Position numbers and translations under genes: made by a program
Shown here: in pieces, positions 57,726 through 64,000 of the stretch
How positions within the stretch are numbered: position 1 is the first letter of the stretch
How the letters are laid out: each line of letters starts with the position of its first letter
Source of the DNA: Colimorpha sp045222795
GTDB taxonomy: Bacteria; Bacteroidota; Bacteroidia; Bacteroidales; P3
NCBI GenBank assembly: GCA_045222795.1
Contig: JBGUZF010000075.1
Coordinates: forward strand, 1 to 64,000
Length of the DNA: 64,000 bases
Reading direction: 5' to 3'
The notes under the pieces: model-generated
Database searches by the model: none
What the model was told of the DNA's origin: nothing
What the model saw: only the letters and a program-made list of their open reading frames with translations

Positions 57726-58630
57726 ATAGCAGAATCACTATAGGACATCTAGCTTGCGCCGGAGCTTATATCATCTTCGGCATCAACGTGGTGGTATGTC
57801 GCGACATAGCCACTGACGGCGGGTTGGAACCTATAGTGCTGTTCGCCATGCGTTCGCTGGTGGCGGGAGCGTTGTTCTGGTTGGTGTCGCTGTTTGCACC
57901 TAAAGAGAAGGTGCCACCCAAAGATCTGCTGCGGCTGGCCGGTGCCGGCGTGCTGGGACTGTTCCTGCCGCAGTTGACCTTTCTGCATGCCATTGCGCAC
58001 ACCACGCCAGTAGACCTCTCGGTGATGAGCACCACGACACCTATCTTCACCATGTTCGTGGCCGCTATTTTCCTTAGGGAACCTATCACATGGAAGAAAG
58101 CGCTGGGTGTGGCCATGAGTTTTGGTGGCATACTATGGCTGATACTTCAGAGTACTTTCGGTGGCAATGGCGCTTCGCAGACCGAGCCTGTGGGCATCAT
58201 GTTCTGTTTTGCCAACTACATCGTCTTCGCACTTTATCTAGGCACATGTAGGCCACTGATAGCGCGCTACTCGGTGGTGACGAGCATGAAATGGATGTTC
58301 CTGGTGTCGTTCATCATCTCCATTCCCTTTGCACTGCCACACCTGCCGCAGAGCGACTTTGCCGCTGTGCCGGGCTATGTGTGGTGGGAGATAGGTTTCA
58401 TGATATTCTTCTCGACATTCATAGCCTACTACCTTATCCCCGTGGGACAGCAGCGTATAAGGCCCACGCTGGTGAGCATGTACGGATACTTACAGCCTAT
58501 CATAGCCATCGCCGTAGCCATCTGGACGGGCATGGACCGCCTGACGGTGACCAAGGTTGTGGCAGCCCTGTTGGTGTTCACTGGCGTGTGGGTGGTGAAC
58601 CAGAGCCGTGCGGCAGCCCAGTCCCAATAA
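57722..58630 (+). CDS. EamA/DMT family transporter
   Basis: A 302-residue drug/metabolite transporter with ten predicted transmembrane helices in two EamA repeats (first about 5-135, second about 155-295). Features include GAYIIFGINVVVCRDIATDGG, PVDLSVMSTTTPIFTMFVAAIFLREPITWKKALGVAMSFGGI and the repeat-two RPTLVSMYGYLQPIIAIAVAI. It exports or imports small metabolites; substrate unknown. Coupled to DUF4954 by ATGA. Confidence 0.9.
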   Translation: MNSRITIGHLACAGAYIIFGINVVVCRDIATDGGLEPIVLFAMRSLVAGALFWLVSLFAPKEKVPPKDLLRLAGAGVLGLFLPQLTFLHAIAHTTPVDLSVMSTTTPIFTMFVAAIFLREPITWKKALGVAMSFGGILWLILQSTFGGNGASQTEPVGIMFCFANYIVFALYLGTCRPLIARYSVVTSMKWMFLVSFIISIPFALPHLPQSDFAAVPGYVWWEIGFMIFFSTFIAYYLIPVGQQRIRPTLVSMYGYLQPIIAIAVAIWTGMDRLTVTKVVAALLVFTGVWVVNQSRAAAQSQ

Positions 58631-58692
58631 GGCTTGGTCCTATTTTAATGTTTTTTTCGATAAACGAGGGTTGCACTATTTAAAAAATAGTG

Positions 58693-58700
58693 TATCTTTG
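58693..58700 (+). promoter_or_regulatory. trpS promoter -7 element
   Basis: TATCTTTG, 24 bp before the trpS ATG. It marks a new transcription unit after the EamA gene. Confidence 0.7.
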
Positions 58701-58724
58701 CACGTTGAAAGAAACGCATAAGAC

Positions 58725-59723
58725 ATGAGTAAAGATATAGTTTGCAGCGGCATACGCCCTACTGGCAACCTTCATTTAGGCAACTATTTCGGCGCCCTGC
58801 GCAACTTTGTGAAGATGCAGGACGAGATGGACTGCTACTTCTTCATAGCCGACTACCATTCGCTGACCACGCACCCCACACCTGGCAGCATTTACAATGA
58901 CGCCCGTGCTATCTTGGTGCAGTATCTGGCTGCCGGCCTCGACCCCGAGAAGGCCACCATCTACCTGCAGAGCGACTTGCCCGAGACCATTGAGCTTTAC
59001 CTCTTCTTCAACATGAACGCCTACCTAGGCGAACTGGAACGCGTCACCTCGTTCAAGGACAAGGTGCGCCAGAACCCCAACAATGTGAACGCCGGCCTGT
59101 TGACCTACCCCACACTGATGGCTGCCGACATCCTGATACACAAGGCCACCCGCGTCCCTGTGGGCAAAGACCAGGAGCAGCACCTCGAGATGACCCGCAC
59201 CTATGCCCAACGCTTCAACACCATGTACAAGGCCGAGGTGTTCCCCCTGCCGCAGGCCATTGGTTCAAGCACTGGCTTGGTGAAGATTCCCGCCCTCAAC
59301 GGCAGTGGCAAGATGGGCAAGAGTGAGGGTGAGGCCAGCACCATCTTCCTCACCGACGAGCCGTCGGTAATCCGCAAGAAGATAATGAAGGCTAAGAGCG
59401 ACAGCGGCCCCACCGAGATGAACCAGCAGAAGCCCGAGGAGATAGAGAACCTCTTCCTGCTGCTGAAGGCTGTCTCCACTCCCGACACCGTCGAGTATTT
59501 CGACGACCTCTACAACCGCTGTCAGATACGTTACGGCGACCTGAAGAAGCAGTTGGCCGAAGACATGGTGAACTTTGTCGAGCCTCTGCGCCAACGTATA
59601 CTTGAGATTGGCTCCGATGATGCCGCCCTGCGTCGCATCATGGACCGCGGCAAGGAGAAAGCCCGCGAGAGCGCCCGCAAGACCATCGACGAGGTGCGAC
59701 ATGTTATCGGTTACCGCAATTAA
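58725..59723 (+). CDS. trpS: Tryptophanyl-tRNA synthetase
   Basis: A 332-residue class I synthetase charging tRNA(Trp). CSGIRPTGNLHLGNYFGALRNFV contains the HIGH-like HLGN motif and NGSGKMGKSEGEAST the KMSKS-like KMGKS loop. FIADYHSLTT and YPTLMAADILIHKATRVPVGKDQEQHLEMTRTYA are tryptophan-site segments. No T-box or trp leader is visible upstream. The NUDIX gene follows directly (TAAATG). Confidence 0.96.
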   Translation: MSKDIVCSGIRPTGNLHLGNYFGALRNFVKMQDEMDCYFFIADYHSLTTHPTPGSIYNDARAILVQYLAAGLDPEKATIYLQSDLPETIELYLFFNMNAYLGELERVTSFKDKVRQNPNNVNAGLLTYPTLMAADILIHKATRVPVGKDQEQHLEMTRTYAQRFNTMYKAEVFPLPQAIGSSTGLVKIPALNGSGKMGKSEGEASTIFLTDEPSVIRKKIMKAKSDSGPTEMNQQKPEEIENLFLLLKAVSTPDTVEYFDDLYNRCQIRYGDLKKQLAEDMVNFVEPLRQRILEIGSDDAALRRIMDRGKEKARESARKTIDEVRHVIGYRN

Positions 59724-60158
59724 ATGGGAGTTAAAGGTACTTATATTTACGACTATGAGCGGCCGATGCTGACAGCCGACTGCGCAGTGGTGAACAGTCG
59801 CGGAGAGTTGCTGCTGGTGCGCCGTGGCGGCGAGCCCTTCAAGGGTTGCTGGGCGTTGCCCGGCGGTTTTATGGAGATGGACGAGACCATAGAGCACTGC
59901 GCCGTGCGTGAGCTGGAGGAGGAGACTGGCATACGGGTGACCGAAGGCGACTTGAGGCTTATAGGCGTATACAGTGCTCCCGGTCGCGACCCACGCGGAC
60001 GTACTGTAACTGCAGCCTACGCTGTCACGGTCGACGACTGCCAGGCCAAAGCCGGAGACGATGCCGCCGAGGTGCGCTGGTGGCCACTCACCGAACTGCC
60101 GCCTATGGCCTTCGACCACAATGAGATTGTAAAAGACGCATACCCTACCGCTAAATAA
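59724..60158 (+). CDS. NUDIX hydrolase
   Basis: A 144-residue NUDIX protein. GGFMEMDETIEHCAVRELEEETGI is the complete Nudix box (GX5EX7REUXEEXGU), at about residues 50-73. The N-terminal GTYIYDYERPMLTADCAVVNSRGELLLVRRGGEPFKGCWALPGG pattern is like ADP-ribose or nucleotide-sugar pyrophosphatases. Substrate cannot be assigned. It begins immediately after the trpS stop and is 2 bp before the protease gene, in one operon. Confidence 0.9.
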   Translation: MGVKGTYIYDYERPMLTADCAVVNSRGELLLVRRGGEPFKGCWALPGGFMEMDETIEHCAVRELEEETGIRVTEGDLRLIGVYSAPGRDPRGRTVTAAYAVTVDDCQAKAGDDAAEVRWWPLTELPPMAFDHNEIVKDAYPTAK

Positions 60159-60160
60159 AC

Positions 60161-61768
60161 ATGGCAAAGAACGACAGATCAGCAACAAGTGGAAACCTGA
60201 TACTCATCCTCGTGGCAATGGTCCTCGGGGTGCTGATAGGTGTCATGTTCACGTCACACGACAGGGGCTTCCGCCAGGACGCTACATTGCAAGGCAAAGT
60301 AGGCGAGGTATTGAAATTGGTGGAAGATGAGTATGTTGACAAGGTTGATATAGACTCTCTTAACGAGAAGTTGCTGGCGGTGATGCTTAGCGAGCTCGAC
60401 CCACACAGCACTTATCTCTCGGCTCGTGAAACAGAGCACACAGAGGAGATGATGCGCGGCAACTTCGAGGGCATAGGAGTGGTACTGCACAGCGAGGACG
60501 ACTCGGTGTACGTGGGTCAGGTCCTTGCCGACGGCCCCTCAGCCACCGTAGGTCTTCTTCCCGGTGACATGATAATCGATGTGGACGGCGAGCCAGTTAG
60601 TGGTGTAGGCATGCCCACCGACAGTGTAGTGGCGCGCTTGCGTGGACCGAGAGGAGTAAAGGTAACAGTCAAAGTGATGCGCGAAGGCGAAGGAGAGAAG
60701 ATTTTTACCATCCGCCGCGGCATTGTGTCACACAGCACGGTGCTTTGTGCCAAGATGCTCAACGATACCACGGGTTACATATACCTTTCGAGTTTTGCAT
60801 CCACGAGCCACAGTGAGTTTCACGAGGCTTTGTCGCAATTGAAACGACAGGGCATGCAGCGTTTGATATTCGACCTGCGCGACAATGGCGGCGGCTCGCT
60901 GCAGAGTGCCGTGGAGATAGCAGGCGAGTTGCTACCCGCAGGAAGTTTGATAGTATATACGCAAGGAGCCCACAGCCGGAGACATGATGTGAAAGCCCAT
61001 GCTGGTGGTCTCTTCACCAAGGGCAGCGTGATAGTGATGGTTGACGAAAACTCGGCGTCGGCCAGCGAGGTGGTGAGCGGAGCCTTGCAGGACAACGACC
61101 GCGCCTTGATTGTGGGTCGGCGTACCTTCGGCAAAGGTCTAGTGCAGGGCGAGTTCGAACTGAGCGACGGATCGGCGGTGTTGCTCACGACAGCACGCTA
61201 CTACACTCCTTCCGGCCGTAGCATACAACGCCCCTACAAAGATGGTACCGACAAATACTACCGCGACTATCTGGAACAGGTGTTCGGCGAGGCTTATGCC
61301 GACAGCATGACAGTGCATATCACCGACTCAACTCCATACAGCACTGTTGGCGGACGCACGGTGTTTGGCGGTGGTGGCATAACCCCCGATTTGCTACTGC
61401 CCTATCGTAAAGATGAGTCTTTCATTTACTATAACGCTTTGGTCAACCAGCGTCTCATCAACCGTGTGGCATTCCGCCAAGTGCGTCGCCATGCCGCCAG
61501 TCTGCTGCAACGCTATCCGACAGCCAAGGTCTTCGGGCGCAGCTATACGGTACCCAACAGCGTGATAGAGGAGTTGGTGTGCGAGGGTGAGAAGCGCGGC
61601 ATTGCGCGCAACGCCAAGAGCCTGGCCATACAGAAGAAGCTGATAGTTGCTGGCATCAAGGCCAATATTGGCCAATGCCTCTACGGTAACGACGCCTTCT
61701 ACGACGCCTACCTGCCAATGGACGAAGACTTGAACCGTATAAAGAACATAAAGATTGAGCTGAAATGA
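60161..61768 (+). CDS. C-terminal processing peptidase, S41 family
   Basis: A 535-residue S41A protease. An N-terminal membrane anchor (LILILVAMVLGVLIGVMF) is followed by the N-terminal helical part, a PDZ domain (GIGVVLHSEDDSVYVGQVLADGPSATVGLLPGDMIIDVDGEPV, about 105-180), and the S41 core with FDLRDNGGGSLQSAVEIAGELL and the catalytic VDENSASASEVVSGALQDN ... FGKGLVQ Ser/Lys dyad. Periplasmic cleavage of protein C-termini is expected; a C-terminal extension of about 150 residues is present as in other Bacteroidota. Overlaps the next gene by 4 bp. Confidence 0.93.
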   Translation: MAKNDRSATSGNLILILVAMVLGVLIGVMFTSHDRGFRQDATLQGKVGEVLKLVEDEYVDKVDIDSLNEKLLAVMLSELDPHSTYLSARETEHTEEMMRGNFEGIGVVLHSEDDSVYVGQVLADGPSATVGLLPGDMIIDVDGEPVSGVGMPTDSVVARLRGPRGVKVTVKVMREGEGEKIFTIRRGIVSHSTVLCAKMLNDTTGYIYLSSFASTSHSEFHEALSQLKRQGMQRLIFDLRDNGGGSLQSAVEIAGELLPAGSLIVYTQGAHSRRHDVKAHAGGLFTKGSVIVMVDENSASASEVVSGALQDNDRALIVGRRTFGKGLVQGEFELSDGSAVLLTTARYYTPSGRSIQRPYKDGTDKYYRDYLEQVFGEAYADSMTVHITDSTPYSTVGGRTVFGGGGITPDLLLPYRKDESFIYYNALVNQRLINRVAFRQVRRHAASLLQRYPTAKVFGRSYTVPNSVIEELVCEGEKRGIARNAKSLAIQKKLIVAGIKANIGQCLYGNDAFYDAYLPMDEDLNRIKNIKIELK

Positions 61769-62805
61769 AAAGACTGACAACCATACTGCTACTGGTATTG
61801 CTGCCTGTAACTGCTGTGCTGGCACAGAAGAGCACCCTTAATGCGACGTTGAAAGGCGTGGATCAGGGTGTCAAGGTGATTGTTTATGAAGCGCAGGCTG
61901 GCCGGTTAGTGCCTGTGGACACGCTGACCACTGACGGCAAGGGGCGCTTTACCGTGGAGCGCAACAGCACGGAGCCACAATTCTTTGCCTTGGCGCTGGC
62001 CATCGACCGCAGCCCTATGGTACATGTCATCCTGCTGCCGAAAGAGAAAGTAACCATGGAACTGGCCTACAATCCCGACGCCAACTTCCTCAGCATAGCT
62101 TCGACCAAAGGCTCGGACAACATGGAGCTCTACAAAGGCTACACCGACATCGTCAGTGCCGTCATCGCCGACCCGACGCTGCAGACAGGTATCAACGAAG
62201 AGATTGCCCATTTGCTTGATAACCGTCCCAACGTGCTGATGAGCGCCTTCCTGGTGACCTATTTTGAGCAATCCTTCGATCAGTACGCCGCGCTGTATAA
62301 GAAGATTCACGACAGCCTTACACCGGCCTATTCCACCCATGAGTTCGTGCGGCACCTTGGCGACAAGCTGCGCACCGCCGTGGTGGCTGGCATGGAGGCC
62401 CCCGATATCGCAATGGCTGACCGCGACGGCAAGATACGCCGCCTCTCCGACCTGCGCGGCAAGGTGGTGCTTATCGACTTCTGGGCCTCGTGGTGTCGTC
62501 CCTGTCGTGCCGAGAACCCCAACGTGGTGCGTCTCTACCATGCCTACAAAGACAAAGGTTTCGACATATACAGCGTGTCGCTCGACAACAGTCGCGACAA
62601 ATGGCTGCAGGCAATAGACGCCGACGGTTTGGTGTGGGACAACCATGTCAGCGACCTCCGTGGCTGGAGTTCCGAAGGCGGCCGCCTCTACGGTGTAAGC
62701 TCGATTCCCGCCACGGTGCTCGTTGACCGCGATGGCAAAGTGTTGGCACGCAATTTGCGTGGACCTGAATTAGAGAGAAAACTAAAAGAATTGTTTGGAC
62801 AATGA
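61765..62805 (+). CDS. TlpA/ResA-like periplasmic thioredoxin protein
   Basis: A 346-residue protein. Signal peptide MKRLTTILLLVLLPVTAVLAQ, an N-terminal DUF4369-like beta domain (STLNATLKGVDQGVKVIVYEAQAGRLVPVDTLTTDGKGRF) and a C-terminal AhpC/TSA-thioredoxin domain with IDFWASWCRPCRAENPNVV, the CxxC redox site (CRPC, about residue 245). It probably acts as a periplasmic thiol-disulfide oxidoreductase. Coupled by ATGA to the protease upstream and to mrp downstream. Confidence 0.9.
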   Translation: MKRLTTILLLVLLPVTAVLAQKSTLNATLKGVDQGVKVIVYEAQAGRLVPVDTLTTDGKGRFTVERNSTEPQFFALALAIDRSPMVHVILLPKEKVTMELAYNPDANFLSIASTKGSDNMELYKGYTDIVSAVIADPTLQTGINEEIAHLLDNRPNVLMSAFLVTYFEQSFDQYAALYKKIHDSLTPAYSTHEFVRHLGDKLRTAVVAGMEAPDIAMADRDGKIRRLSDLRGKVVLIDFWASWCRPCRAENPNVVRLYHAYKDKGFDIYSVSLDNSRDKWLQAIDADGLVWDNHVSDLRGWSSEGGRLYGVSSIPATVLVDRDGKVLARNLRGPELERKLKELFGQ

Positions 62806-63884
62806 TAACAACGACACAAATAGAGATGGCCCTAGGCCATGTGAACGACCCCGACCTGGGCCGTAGCTTGACGGAGTTGGGCATGATTGAGAACATCAAG
62901 GTCGACGGCAAGAAAGTCTCCTTCGACCTGGTGCTCACCACGCCCGCTTGCCCCATGAAGAAAAAGATGAGCGACGACTGCATCGCCGCCATCCACGAGC
63001 TGGTTGACCGTGAGGCCGAGGTGGAGATAAACCTCACCAGCCGTCCTCAACCCGACCCCAAGGAGGAGTTCAAAGAGGTCTTCGAGCATATCCACAACAC
63101 CATCGTCGTTGCCTCGGGCAAAGGTGGCGTGGGCAAGAGCACCGTGGCGGTGAACTTGGCAATCTCGCTGGCCAAGACGGGTGCCAAGGTAGGTCTCGTG
63201 GATGCCGACATCTACGGTCCCTCTATCCCAATCATGCTGGGTGTAGAAGGTGAGGAGATCTACGGACACAAGGTCGGCGACAAGACCTATATGCTACCTA
63301 TCGAGCGTTACGGCATCAAGCTGATGAGCGTGGGCTTCTTCGTCGACCCGTCGAAGGCCCTTGCCTGGCGCGGTCCCATGGCAAGCGGTGCACTGAAACA
63401 GATAATCACCGAGACTTGGTGGGACGAGATAGACTACCTTGTGGTCGACATGCCTCCGGGAACTGGCGACATACAGCTCACTCTGGCACAGACCATGCCT
63501 GTCACCGGTGCCATCATCGTCAGCACCCCGCAGCAGGTGGCCCTGGCCGATGTGGTGCGCGGCGTGGAACTCTTCCGCAACGAGGCCGTGAACATCCCCG
63601 TGCTGGGCTTCGTCGAGAACATGGCCTACTTCACCCCTGCCGAGCTACCGCAGAACAAATACTACATCTTCGGCAACGGCGGTTGCCGCAAGCTTGCCAA
63701 GGAGATGGGCATACCCCTGCTGGGCGAGATACCGCTGGTGCAGAGCATCGCCGAGAGTGGCGACAACGGCAAACCCGCGGCCCTCTTCAATCCCGCTAAG
63801 ACCGACGACCCCGTGCGCGACGCTTTCGACGCTGTGGCGCAGAACACCATCGCCGAGATTTGCAAGCTCCGCGTGACAAAGTAA
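62802..63884 (+). CDS. mrp: Mrp/NBP35 family iron-sulfur carrier ATPase
   Basis: A 360-residue Mrp (ApbC) protein. An N-terminal MIP18/DUF59 domain (VNDPDLGRSLTELGMIENIKV, residues 10-85) precedes the P-loop ATPase (ASGKGGVGKSTVAVNLAISL, about 100-120, a deviant Walker A) and DADIYGPSIPIMLG. Further motifs are VVDMPPGTGDIQLTL and VENMAYF. The CxxC pair of many Mrp proteins near VENMxxFxCPxC is not seen here (AYFTPAELPQNKYYIFGNGG). It delivers Fe-S clusters; its neighbour is a NifU-type gene, fitting the pathway. Confidence 0.93.
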   Translation: MITTTQIEMALGHVNDPDLGRSLTELGMIENIKVDGKKVSFDLVLTTPACPMKKKMSDDCIAAIHELVDREAEVEINLTSRPQPDPKEEFKEVFEHIHNTIVVASGKGGVGKSTVAVNLAISLAKTGAKVGLVDADIYGPSIPIMLGVEGEEIYGHKVGDKTYMLPIERYGIKLMSVGFFVDPSKALAWRGPMASGALKQIITETWWDEIDYLVVDMPPGTGDIQLTLAQTMPVTGAIIVSTPQQVALADVVRGVELFRNEAVNIPVLGFVENMAYFTPAELPQNKYYIFGNGGCRKLAKEMGIPLLGEIPLVQSIAESGDNGKPAALFNPAKTDDPVRDAFDAVAQNTIAEICKLRVTK

Positions 63885-63915
63885 TTTTCAATTTTCAACT
63901 TTCAATTTTCAATTC
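63885..63915. repeat. Heptanucleotide repeat between mrp and nifU-like
   Basis: CAATTTT, CAACTTT, CAATTTT and CAATTCG units fill the whole gap between the two genes. Confidence 0.8.
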
Positions 63916-63917
63916 GT

Positions 63918-64000
63918 ATGACCGACCAGGAGAAACCCGCCGTAGAGCAGAAAGTTAAGAACGCTCTCAATCAGATACGCCCCTACCTGCAGCAGGACGG
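63918..64000 (+). CDS. NifU-type Fe-S scaffold protein, 5' end only
   Basis: Only 27 codons are in the window; the gene runs off the right edge. MTDQEKPAVEQKVKNALNQI followed by RPYLQQDG is the start of a NifU C-terminal-type (Nfu) domain, whose family reads ALxxIRPYLQxDGG. The CxxC motif lies outside. It follows mrp on the same strand, suggesting a shared iron-sulfur assembly unit. Confidence 0.78.
   Translation, partial: MTDQEKPAVEQKVKNALNQIRPYLQQD

Noticed and set aside
1..64000. tRNA, rRNA or other structured RNA genes
   Set aside because: No cloverleaf-like segment, rRNA stretch or known riboswitch core was seen in any gap; a covariance-model search would be needed to exclude small ones.

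Overview
This window is a piece of a chromosome from a member of the order Bacteroidales. Three things support that: promoters of the TTTG-N19/20-TAnnTTTG type that are peculiar to Bacteroidota, a 2021-residue secreted protein with a type IX secretion (T9SS) C-terminal sorting tail, and lineage-typical genes (serine palmitoyltransferase, DUF4290, DUF4954, GIN-domain lipoprotein, DUF4175). Base composition is moderately GC-rich, apart from an AT-rich accessory block at about 24.2-27.8 kb. I do not assign a family or genus.

Layout. 0-3 kb: minus-strand cytidine deaminase, WbqC-like and U32 hydroxylase/peptidase genes. 3.1-10.4 kb: aroB and the giant T9SS adhesin-like protein. 10.4-12.6 kb: two lysine-fermentation genes (a 3-aminobutyryl-CoA ammonia lyase and an alpha CoA-transferase subunit without its beta partner), and a divergent secreted protein-gtrA pair. 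12.6-20.8 kb: a minus-strand run recA, outer-membrane-like protein, relA/spoT, mazG, phosphohexomutase, recR and a NagZ-like glycosidase. 21-24.1 kb: aspartate aminotransferase, a GIN-domain lipoprotein and a Ser-rich secreted protein. 24.1-29.5 kb: a repeat-filled gene-poor kilobase, then an accessory block: unknown gene, PD-(D/E)XK-type nuclease, a 38-codon overlapping ORF, an LNPG-motif gene cut by a stop codon, a zinc-ribbon protein, a WYL regulator behind two matched inverted repeats, a DEDDh exonuclease and a small HEXXH membrane protein. 29.5-37.1 kb: dus, mnmG, ybeY, anti-sigma-type ATPase and DUF4175. 37.6-42.9 kb: a short-chain dehydrogenase and two ECF sigma loci with membrane/periplasmic partners and two paralogous lipoproteins. 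43-46.6 kb: GNAT, spt, deoC, rpiB. 47.1-64 kb: a long plus-strand run with nadA, murA, nagB, trpS, a C-terminal processing protease, mrp and the start of a NifU-type gene.

Main observations. (1) 46.7-47.1 kb is an AT-rich gap between divergent rpiB and nadA. Seven TGTTGA/TCAACA hexamers lie in it, gene orientation flips there, and a perfect parS 16-mer lies 3 kb away with a one-mismatch copy in ybeY, so it is a good oriC candidate. (2) Both sigma genes and the lipoprotein pair share GTCAGATTTT-N14-TATTATATT with identical spacing, which suggests an autoregulated sigma circuit. One sigma factor is fused to a membrane/periplasmic region, while the other has the equivalent region as a separate overlapping gene. 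(3) Degenerate 7- or 8-nt tandem repeats occur between genes and also in frame inside aroB, mazG (twice), DUF4175 (twice) and DUF4954. (4) The WYL-linked accessory block is the best candidate for an uncharacterised defence-type locus, but no assignable system is complete in it.
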